From positions 54,801,448 through 54,865,447 of the forward strand of contig NC_086383.1 in assembly GCF_036588685.1 (NCBI RefSeq): 64,000 nt of DNA, given 5' to 3'. A program made the translations under genes and the position numbers. The stretch is from Mytilus trossulus (Eukaryota > Mollusca > Bivalvia > Mytilida > Mytilidae). The notes under the pieces are model-generated. The model ran no database searches, was not told where the DNA came from, and worked only from the letters and a program-made list of their open reading frames with translations. Shown here one piece after another: positions 1 through 7,266 of the stretch. The first letter of the stretch is position 1; every line of letters begins with the position of its first letter.

Positions 1-80
1 TCTTCTCCTTCCTCACTATCATATTCAGCTTCTAGATCACTTTGGTCAGATTCGGAAAAAGATTCATCTGAATCGTCCAT
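1..80 (-). CDS. 5' end of an acidic protein gene, cut by window edge
   Basis: An ATG on the minus strand at 80-78 opens a frame of 26 codons that runs off the left edge of the window with no stop. The peptide is strongly acidic and serine-rich (it begins MDDSDESFSESDQSD and continues with Glu/Asp clusters). Such acidic N-termini occur in many nuclear proteins and also at the start of piggyBac-type transposases, so no family can be assigned from this much sequence. A perfect CRE palindrome lies 26 bp upstream of the ATG, which supports a real 5' end. The frame is too short to be sure it is coding. Confidence 0.4.
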   Translation of the reverse strand, partial: MDDSDESFSESDQSDLEAEYDSEEGE

Positions 81-105
81 GTTTTCGCTGAGGATTTTTT
101 TATGA

Positions 106-113
106 TGACGTCA
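106..113 (-). promoter_or_regulatory. CRE palindrome upstream of the acidic ORF
   Basis: The perfect cAMP-response palindrome TGACGTCA sits just upstream of the ATG at 80 on the minus strand, and further ATGACGTT/TGACGTT half sites follow at about 121-135. This is the classic CREB/ATF binding sequence. Function is inferred from sequence and position only. Confidence 0.4.
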
Positions 114-257
114 TTGATTTCAATGACGTTGACGTTCCAACACCATAATTCCCGCAAAATTTAGATTTAATTTGTTAGTTTTGATAAAAAAAAAGAAGAA
201 GAAATCCAATATTGCACGTACAGTTAGTGCTATTAGTATGTTTGAGGGGGGATAAGA

Positions 258-425
258 TCTTTATCGGGACTCCGGGATTGAGTGTTTTTAAGCTCGGGAT
301 TTCTGGATTGACCCTTTCTAGTACGGGACTTTATTTATTCGAATTTCGGGACCTCGGGATTTCGCTTTTTTAAGCCCGGGATTTCGGGATTGCGTGTTTT
401 TAAGCCCGGAATTTTGGGATTAGGA
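258..425. repeat. Degenerate GC-rich minisatellite ('cgggatt' units)
   Basis: Imperfect units of about 30-35 bp built on 'aagcccgggatttcgggatt' and 'gtgtttttaag' repeat at least four times. They are more GC-rich than their surroundings. The rest of the interval up to 1059 is AT-rich sequence in which I see no gene. Confidence 0.55.
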
Positions 426-1059
426 CCCCTCCTATCCAACCTCATGTATCATACAAGTAAAGAAGAAACATTTTTTTTCTTTTATTACAAGATTTACGGA
501 CAATCATGCTGAAGCGTTATAATTGACATTAAAAAGTTATCGTAAAATAACGGAACTCTAGTACTCGCTGTTAATTATTTGTATAATTGTTATGTACATC
601 ATGTACCTGTAAGTGTATATCACCGGATTTATATTCTCTATCAGTTGTTTATAATGCCTTTTCAAATGTGATGAAAAAAATCACTAATGTATGGAAAAGC
701 TGTCGGTCAATTCATATTTTTTTTGATACGGGAAGACAATACAATTCATTATAAAAGTTAATATATGTCTTAGAAATATGGTCAAATTAAAAGATTGTCT
801 CTAAAAAAACAAGTCTATGTATGATTAGGTATGCGTCTTTTATTAGAAAAAAACAGCTACTTAAGCTAAACAAAACTATGTTCTCAAGTTTTATTTAATT
901 ACGAATTTTATTTCTTTTTAGAAGAAATAATGTATTTATGCATATAAAATACTATACAAATTATGCTTATTTATATATATGTAAAAATCAATTATTCAGT
1001 AAATTTTCATTTGACCCTCGATTTTTACCTACCGCTTTCTTGCAGTAAGCCTACACTAT

Positions 1060-1065
1060 GACGTT
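1060..1065. repeat. Polinton target-site duplication, left copy
   Basis: GACGTT directly precedes the left terminal inverted repeat. The identical hexamer follows the right terminus at 16002-16007. Six-base duplications are the hallmark of Polinton/Maverick integration. Confidence 0.9.
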
Positions 1066-1550
1066 AGTAGTATGAATAGGCTAACACTGGGACACATTCC
1101 AAAGGGTAATAAAGATCAATGCAAAGTGAACGGGACTACATTCCTAAGAGTAATTAAAACCCACGCATTATAGTCCATACCAAGCGATGGAAATACAGTG
1201 TTTTGAGGTGTTAGTTTTATGGTTGTAGGTTCACGAAGTACAGGGATGCTATGTAGATTTTATTAAACAAATTTTATACCCAAAATACAGTGTTTTTGCC
1301 ACATTTCTAAGAGCAATTAAAACCCACGCATTATAGCCTAACCCAAGCGATGGACATATAGTGTTTTGAGGTGTTAGTTTTATGGTTATAGGTACACGAA
1401 TGACATGGATTTTGAAGAGATATTTATGTTTATTATGTAATCATTACACTTTTATAAAAGAAGTTTATGTCTTCTTTCACGCTGAATGTTATATCCAAAT
1501 CACCAAAAACAACACTTTTTGATGGATGAAGTTGAAGTTGAATTTATGAC
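1066..1550 (+). repeat. Polinton left terminal inverted repeat
   Basis: The 485 bp match the reverse complement of 15518-16001. By eye the copies differ by two substitutions (near 1293 and 1454) and one single-base indel (near 1174). The inner boundary falls just after the codons for EFMT of an ORF that starts inside the repeat. A strongly conserved segment occurs twice inside the repeat. Confidence 0.93.
1136..1420 (+). repeat. Direct repeat inside the TIR, 163-bp spacing
   Basis: A segment of about 115-120 bp starting at 1136 recurs at 1299. The two share 'aattaaaacccacgcattat' and 'gtgttttgaggtgttagttt', with about 10% differences. The same pair exists in mirror image in the right TIR (about 15648-15931). 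Repeated subterminal blocks of this kind could be protein-binding sites for integrase or terminal protein; that role is inference. Confidence 0.8.
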
Positions 1551-1671
1551 AACAACAACAACCATTACCACAACAAAATCAAGATCAACAAGAACCACAA
1601 ATAGCTATTCAATTTTTGAGAAGATCAAACCGTCAAACCAGACAACCTCAGAGATATACACCATAGATTAA
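1486..1671 (+). pseudogene. ORF initiated in the left TIR, joined to a Gln-rich remnant
   Basis: The first 21 codons are identical to the start of the minus-strand ORF at 15582 because both lie in the TIR. Beyond the TIR boundary at 1550 the frame runs through low-complexity Thr codons and stops at 1671 (61 codons in all). In the next frame the same DNA encodes a Gln-rich tail ending RRSNRQTRQPQRYTP and a stop near 1649, which looks more like a real protein C-terminus than the Thr run does. I read this as the tail of a gene whose front was replaced when TIR sequence was copied to this end. No function is assigned. Confidence 0.35.
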
Positions 1672-1697
1672 AGTTTAAAATTAGAAATATAAATTAC

Positions 1698-1895
1698 TTA
1701 CACTTTTCTTATTGCCATTGAACGTTGATATTTTTGATCTCCAGAAAGGGTGTCTACAAAAGGTATTGCTATACCGATTTTCTTCAATGGATAATTTGTT
1801 GTGATTTTTTCTTCCATCTTTTCCGTAAGACACTTACTTTGATCCTCTGAATGCAGAATGTTATTTTGCATACACCTTTCACAAATCTTATCCAT
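1698..1895 (-). CDS. Small hypothetical protein with CxxC, possible first exon
   Basis: A 65-codon frame begins MDKICERCMQNN, with a CxxC pair followed by Glu/Lys-rich sequence. At its 3' end a consensus splice donor (GTAAGT) overlaps the stop, so it may be the 5' exon of a spliced gene like the plus-strand gene nearby; I could not find the partner exon. It lies next to the left TIR and diverges from the plus-strand genes. I do not recognise a family. Confidence 0.3.
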   Translation of the reverse strand: MDKICERCMQNNILHSEDQSKCLTEKMEEKITTNYPLKKIGIAIPFVDTLSGDQKYQRSMAIRKV

Positions 1896-2089
1896 TTTAA
1901 TAAATGGTTTTTGAAGACCTTGCTTTACTTTTTTATATCAATTGAATGTAATGATAATTCTTTTTATTACCTTCATGTATAATTATTACCTACATGTATA
2001 ATTATTACCTACATATATAACTGTTTCTGTAATCAATTATATATCTGTTTTAAATGACAATAATGTATTGTTTACATAGCAAGGGTTGA

Positions 2090-3080
2090 TAGACTTTGAA
2101 GGGTTAATTGTCAAAACAAATTCTCATAAAATAGTTTTTATATCACTGGGGGAGTAAAGAAAGTTTTTTTTGAAGGGTTTATGGTAATAAGAATTACTTA
2201 TAAAATAGTTTTATATCCCTGGGTTAAAAAAAAAAGACAGTTTCGTGTATGTCAATAATATTAATTAAAGATTTGTTTTTCATTGTATCGTTAAATCAAG
2301 TTAACTTATTTACGGGTAAAGTTTTCTGTGATGTTTTTTTTTTTCTCTTTTAAATATTCATTTTTTTGATACAAAACACTTTTTTACATTCCATGTATTC
2401 AAGCAGGTGCTTTATGTGTGTATAAATATATATATATGTATGTTTTTATAGAAAAATAATGTGGAAATTGAAATCCAAATGTCTTTTTTTTACATTCCAC
2501 GCAATCAAGTAGATGCTTTATGGTGTATATACGTTTTTTTTTAAATACAAATGTTTATGTTGAAATAAAGAATTATAGTAAAAAATAAATAGTTCATATC
2601 TAAAAAAGAAATTTGGAGAATTTGAAGCTTCCATATTGTTACAAACTTATTTACGGGTAAAGTTTTCTCAAAGATCTCATTTATAAGAAATCCATGTTTT
2701 ACATTAATTGCAACTATTTAAGAAGGTGCTTCAATTTATGATGTATGTATTACTGTTTTAAATGTTAAATATTCATTTTTTTTATGCAAAAATGTTTTTT
2801 GTTACATTCCAAAAAAGAAATTTAGAGAATTTGAAGCTTCCATATTGTTATGAATATGTTTTGGATTTTTAGTATGAAAGTAATAAAAAAGAAAGTTATA
2901 GTGTAAAATTTTCTATGAGGATTTTTTTTTCTCTGTTCAACATTACTTTTCATCCAACAAAGATCTCATTTATAAGAAATCCATGTTTTACATTAATTGC
3001 AAGTATTTAAGAAGGTGTTTTAATTTATGATGTATGTATTACTATTTTATAAATATTTTTTTTTTGTTGAATTAAAATAA
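2090..3080. repeat. Non-coding internal repeats of the Polinton left arm
   Basis: No credible ORF is present, but several blocks recur. A block starting 'aagatctcatttataagaaa' occurs at 2671 and 2960 (289 bp apart). A block with 'gagaatttgaagcttccat' occurs near 2617 and 2827. 'cttatttacgggtaaagtttt' occurs near 2306 and 2647. 'tacattcca...caag.ag.tgctttatg' occurs near 2387 and 2489. Two copies of a 'tgaagggtt...taaaatagttttatatc' block lie at about 2096 and 2172. The pattern suggests serial local duplications. Confidence 0.65.
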
Positions 3081-3363
3081 AAAATAGATAGCAATTTCTT
3101 GTTTTATTTTTCCTTCACGCATGAGAACAATGAGCGAAGTCAATATACTCGTGGGAAGACAGTCCTGAGGAAACATAAGCATAGGAAATATATGATAACA
3201 TACGTAAACTGTGTGTACTAGCGAACGTTGAATACTTTACAGACCTTTGTCTTTGACATTAATTATGATAATTGGAAATTAAAGATAATAAATTTTTTTA
3301 CAACCACACGCACTTTCCTTGTACATAAGCATTGGAATCGATCTTGTATGTCATACCGAGATC

Positions 3364-5284
3364 ATGGTGTACTTAACAAATAAGAAGGGGGCCAATTACT
3401 TCTACCAGACCTTTGGACGGGGTAAGGTAGTTAAAGTTAAGAAGTTTGAGGATTTTTTTTATATATGTCTGGAAAAGAAAGGAGAGTTTGGCAGAGGGAT
3501 TTGTCTGGGAGTGGATGAATTTAGCAAACTTTCACTCATAGTGAAAAAAATGGTCACAATAAAGAAAGAGCTGGAGAAAAGGGTAAGTTAATTTTATGAA
3601 AATAATCTAAAATATGAAGGAATATAATTAAGAAGATGTGGTATGAGTGCATCTGAGACAACTCTCCATCTATGTCACAAAGTAGTTAAAGTAAGTCTTA
3701 GAGATTAAACCTATACGGTAAAAGTATTTTATTGTCACACATGATTTTGATTACTAGAATTAGTTTGACATTAATTTTCTGTGCAGGATAGAATTCTATA
3801 TTTTTTTCTAAAATGAAGACATTTACACATGTCAAAGAGTCATCTACCCAACTAAAATATGCTCCGTTTCCATTCTTTATTCGTTAATAAATTCCTATTT
3901 TGTTTTCAGGACAGAGCAAGTGATAAAGAACAAAAGAAAGAATCAAAAGTGAGTGTATGCGTGTGTGTGTAACTTTTAATTCCACAAATAAACCCGTTAT
4001 ATTTTCTGATAAATAGTTAAAATATAAATTTAAAGTATTAAACTAAACATTCTATCATCATTTATTATCGAATGTTATTGTTTGGTATATATATGCGTGT
4101 TAAGTTATATTCTTAGACATTTATATATATATATTCTTTACCTTTTAGAAAAAAGGTGGTAAACGCAAAGCTGAAGAGAGAGAAGAAAAAGTACAGACTA
4201 AAAAGGTAGGGGAAAAAAATAAAAGATTTAACGAAAATAATTAACCACATCTACATCTTCTCATTTAACCGATCATATTTTTTTTGTAATGGAAAATAAA
4301 ACAAAACGAAAACTAAATATTATTTATATATTTTTTTATCATATGAAACGTTAATGATACATAGTTGTTTCTTTTACAGAAAACAAAGAACCCATTCATT
4401 TCCGACGAAGCAGGAGAAGGAGAAGAAGAAGTACAGACTAAAAAGGTAGGGAAAAAAAATAAAAGATTTAACGAAAATAATTAACCACATCTACATCTTC
4501 TCATTTAACCGATCATATTTTTTTTTGTAATGGAAAATAAAACAAAACGAAAACTAAATATTATTTATATATTTTTTTATCATATGAAACGTTAATGATA
4601 CATAGTTGTTTCTTTTACAGAAAACAAAGAAGAACCCCTTCATTTCTGACGAAGCAGGAGAAGGCACAGTAAGTATTCATTTAGTCATACGTTTTAATCT
4701 CAACAAACGGTCTATGAATGGTACAGTCCTCTTTAAATATTTCCATTGACGTCGTGAAAGTTGAATGGTATGATCAATCAATTCTGCATACAGATTTACT
4801 TCCATATTATCGTCACATACACCAATGTAAACTTTATCCGTTAAAGTAAATCTGTGTTGTGTAGCACATGCACTATCATTTTTTGCACTTTCATGTTGTT
4901 TAACATATGTAATGCATGGTATTGTTGACATGTGTATAATTCCCACGAGACATATAACTGTAGTGTATGCAAGCATTAATATGCCTATACGCTTAATAAG
5001 TTTCATATGTGAATTGAGGAAAACAAAATCATTGTTACTGTCATTTTCTGTCGTTACTGAAATATCCATGTGATTATTTTCTTCACTTCTTTCCATGTTG
5101 AAATGTGTTGAATAAATGAAAGAAAATATCATAATACGTTTGTCTTTAAATGAAAGTTGTGCCTTATTTGTATCTTATATTCTTTTAGAGGGGTGGTTGG
5201 AGAACAAAAAAGACAGAGAGCTCCGAAGAAGAATCAGATGAATCAGAAGAAGAAGAAGAAGAAGAAGAAGACAGTGACTTTTGA
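3364..5284 (+). CDS. Spliced PC4-like ssDNA-binding protein gene, six exons
   Basis: I predict exons 3364-3582, 3910-3948, 4149-4205, 4380-4445, 4621-4668 and 5189-5284 (TGA 5282-5284). Every boundary has GT...AG with a good polypyrimidine tract, and every exon is a whole number of codons (73, 13, 19, 22, 16, 31), so all introns are phase 0 and the product is 174 residues. Exon 1 encodes a beta-rich segment with the pattern of the PC4/p15 coactivator fold: a 'GRGKVVKVKKFEDFFYICLE' stretch, then a 'kGI.L...eF..L' stretch. The remaining exons encode a Lys-rich then Glu-rich tail, with EEEEEEEE near the end. PC4-fold proteins bind single-stranded DNA and could serve replication or transcription of the element. 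Exons 4 and 5 arose by a 240-bp duplication. The frame is open upstream to 3319, so an upstream exon or non-ATG start is possible. An AATAAA lies just after the stop (about 5307). Confidence 0.72.
3630..3720. repeat. Host dispersed-repeat fragment inside a Polinton intron
   Basis: The stretch 'aagaagatgtggtatgagtgc' followed by 'gagacaactctccatc', 'gtcacaa' and an 'aaagtaa' block matches the start of the mussel repeat family seen at 22600, 37205, 56560 and 62735. It lies in intron 1 of the spliced gene. It is either a host repeat that jumped into the element or a sequence shared with it. Confidence 0.6.
4191..4665 (+). repeat. 240-bp tandem duplication spanning an exon and intron
   Basis: Sequence from 4191 (gtacagactaaaaaggtagg) to 4430 is repeated from 4431 with very few changes. 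Each copy holds the end of one exon, a whole intron and the start of the next exon, so the duplication added an intact exon-intron unit without disturbing the reading frame. Confidence 0.88.
4677..5132 (-). CDS. Membrane-anchored protein with a PC4-like C-terminal segment
   Basis: A 151-codon ORF lies entirely within the last intron of the plus-strand spliced gene, on the opposite strand. Residues about 45-70 form a hydrophobic transmembrane-type segment (GILMLAYTTVICLVGIIH). The C-terminal part has the pattern 'kvyIGv.ddnmeVnlya' then 'IqLsrrQWkyL', which resembles the strand-strand-helix plan of PC4-fold proteins, so it may be a distant paralogue of the opposite-strand gene. The likely start could be any of the Met codons at residues 1, 13 or 22. 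Length and composition support a real gene; function is unproven. Confidence 0.55.
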   Translation of the reverse strand: MIFSFIYSTHFNMERSEENNHMDISVTTENDSNNDFVFLNSHMKLIKRIGILMLAYTTVICLVGIIHMSTIPCITYVKQHESAKNDSACATQHRFTLTDKVYIGVCDDNMEVNLYAELIDHTIQLSRRQWKYLKRTVPFIDRLLRLKRMTK

Positions 5285-5312
5285 AAAAATAATATTTTTT
5301 TTTTTTAAATAA

Positions 5313-5693
5313 ATGATGTCAATAAATACTTTAGAACTTATAGCGATAGAAAAAATAGTTGTCATATGCCGTAGTTTACATAGTGTTGAAATTAGAGATG
5401 TTTTAGTTCAGCTGACAACGCCAATACTAAAACAATTGTCATCTTATCTTTATAACAAATTTTGGGACGATTTTGATTTTTCTTTACACGATATTTACCT
5501 TGTTAATGAAGAAATTTTAGAGCAAAGAAATTTATCAACCGATTTAAATGGTTATTTAGATATCATAAAAAATGCAGGATTTAAAACTTTGAACGAAATT
5601 ATAATTGATTCTTTAGATTTTAAAATAACACAATTTAGACATTTACGTAACATTTTCCCCAAAAATGCATGGAGAGCAACATTCTTAAAATAA
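5313..5693 (+). CDS. Hypothetical Polinton protein, 126 aa
   Basis: This ORF starts 29 bp after the stop of the spliced PC4-like gene, on the same strand. It is a mixed Leu/Ile-rich, probably helical protein with no motif I recognise. Its C-terminus contains 'fRhLRNIFPKNAW', which resembles 'fIdLKNIFPTLFW' near the end of the next ORF, so the two may be duplicated relatives. It overlaps the next ORF by 25 nt. Confidence 0.55.
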   Translation: MMSINTLELIAIEKIVVICRSLHSVEIRDVLVQLTTPILKQLSSYLYNKFWDDFDFSLHDIYLVNEEILEQRNLSTDLNGYLDIIKNAGFKTLNEIIIDSLDFKITQFRHLRNIFPKNAWRATFLK

Positions 5694-5917
5694 TACATGA
5701 TAAGATAAAACATAGAAGTATCAATATTTCATTTTCTCACTCATTATATGAAAAGTCTCTATTAACATTTGTCAAAAGTTTTTACGATAAAACATATGTT
5801 CAAATTCAAGAAAAATGTGATCTTTTACCAAAACCAATATTCATTGATTTAAAAAATATATTTCCTACATTATTTTGGAATGTTTTGATGACAAAAATAA
5901 TGTCTGAACGAAATTAA
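5669..5917 (+). CDS. Hypothetical Polinton protein, 82 aa
   Basis: A short ORF overlaps the 3' end of the 126-codon ORF in another frame. It ends with the LKNIFPTLFW motif also hinted at in its neighbour. It could be a second small gene, or the continuation of the first one after a frameshift, since three core genes in this element are broken. It is followed by a T-rich stretch and converges on the polymerase gene end at 6103. Confidence 0.45.
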   Translation: MESNILKIIHDKIKHRSINISFSHSLYEKSLLTFVKSFYDKTYVQIQEKCDLLPKPIFIDLKNIFPTLFWNVLMTKIMSERN

Positions 5918-5989
5918 TAAGGATATTTTGGTGGTTTTTTTTTTTTTTGGTTTTCTTCTGGAATTTTGTTTTCGAGTTTTCTCCTTGAT

Positions 5990-6035
5990 ATATATAAAGA
6001 AGATTTGGTGTGAATGTCAATGAGACAATTAATTA
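5990..6035. repeat. Second host-repeat fragment inside the Polinton
   Basis: The text 'aaagaagatttggtgtgaatg' followed by 'tcaatgagacaat' matches the head of the same mussel dispersed repeat found in intron 1 and at many places outside the element. It lies in the gap between the plus-strand ORFs and the polymerase gene end. Confidence 0.5.
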
Positions 6036-6102
6036 ACAGAACACAATATAATGATATAATTTTATTTTGTATATATGTATTACATTAAATTTACACGATG
6101 AC

Positions 6103-7248
6103 TTATGAATTGTCTTTGGTTTTGTAATGTCCATGAGCCAACGTTTGAATTCCATCGTTTAAAACCCATCGCTTATCATCAGCACCGCACAACCCTATCT
6201 TGTTTAATCTATTGATATGTAGTCTGTGTTTATCGCTTTTTATCAAATTCATGTTGCACATCGTTTGTGTTTTTTCAAATAGACAATCGTAATACTTTTG
6301 AAATGAGAGGCTTGATTGTATTGTGCTTTTTTTAACACCTTTCGCTATAGGATGTTCTTTTTTCGATGTCGCAGGACAGGTGTAACAATACATTTTTGAT
6401 CTTAGTCCAACAAATTCATGAATGGGTAATCCCTGGGTTTCATCCTTGAAGGTGCCTATTTTCCCCTTGTTGGTATTGTCATAGAGAAAGTGATCTTTGT
6501 TGTAATTTGACAGATCATACAAGTGCTTTTGATTTGCAAAATCACTATAGACATCTTCAGTTTTTATATGCATTATTAGACTATCCGTGTCAGTTGCGCA
6601 TAGGGAAACACGATTACCATATTCACGTTTGATATTGTCATAAAAGTGAGTATACATAATGACCTTAGATAAGTCAAGTATGATCATTCCACAGTATATG
6701 GGTTTGTTGAGTTTCAGTTCAACTTTGGAGAGTGAGACTCCAACCAAGTCTTCATCGAAAACAGTGAAATGTTGAAAGTTTGTCCTTGCAACCTCTCGTC
6801 TGAATCTTTGCTCGGTGTGTATTAATTTGAAGTTCATATATTTCCTTACATTCTCAATGAATTTTCCATAGCAACTATTATTAATCAGCTTAAAAAAGTT
6901 ACGTAAAAACTCGGATGTGCTCTCTTTACGCTTCTGTGTATTAAAGTCGATGTACGGTTGTAACCATGCTTTTTGATGAAAGGATAGAATTTTGTGAATT
7001 TTTGTCAGTTTGAGACCGAGTCGCATGTAAAGTTTAAGGGCTCGATAGTCCAATATGTATCTGCTTTTGTTTTCCACGGAAGCAATGAGTTTTGTTGACG
7101 ACACTCGCCTTTGATTCAAATGTTCTAACAAACTTTTAGAATACGGTGATAACATATCATTAGTTATTTCTTTTTTCTCGGGGGCGAGCGGTAGGTCGTT
7201 GGTAAAATCGTGAATGGATTTATCATAGGTTAAGTCCACTTCTAACAC
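6103..7248 (-). CDS. Polinton DNA polymerase B, C-terminal part (palm motifs B and C)
   Basis: This segment is in the same frame as the ORF ending at 7267. Only one TAA codon (7269-7267) and six further codons separate them, so it is the rest of one gene. Polymerase motif B is visible as K120-LINNSCYG127-128 and motif C as TDTDS (D220 and D222, the metal-binding carboxylates), counting from the GTG-encoded residue at 7248. The segment begins with the conserved 'LEVDL.Y...iHDf.NDlPLAPEK' block that follows motif A in protein-primed polymerases. As written it has no ATG start of its own and would need readthrough of the stop. It converges with the plus-strand ORFs. Confidence 0.9.
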   Translation of the reverse strand: MLEVDLTYDKSIHDFTNDLPLAPEKKEITNDMLSPYSKSLLEHLNQRRVSSTKLIASVENKSRYILDYRALKLYMRLGLKLTKIHKILSFHQKAWLQPYIDFNTQKRKESTSEFLRNFFKLINNSCYGKFIENVRKYMNFKLIHTEQRFRREVARTNFQHFTVFDEDLVGVSLSKVELKLNKPIYCGMIILDLSKVIMYTHFYDNIKREYGNRVSLCATDTDSLIMHIKTEDVYSDFANQKHLYDLSNYNKDHFLYDNTNKGKIGTFKDETQGLPIHEFVGLRSKMYCYTCPATSKKEHPIAKGVKKSTIQSSLSFQKYYDCLFEKTQTMCNMNLIKSDKHRLHINRLNKIGLCGADDKRWVLNDGIQTLAHGHYKTKDNS

Positions 7249-7266
7249 ACATCCCGTTTCATCATT

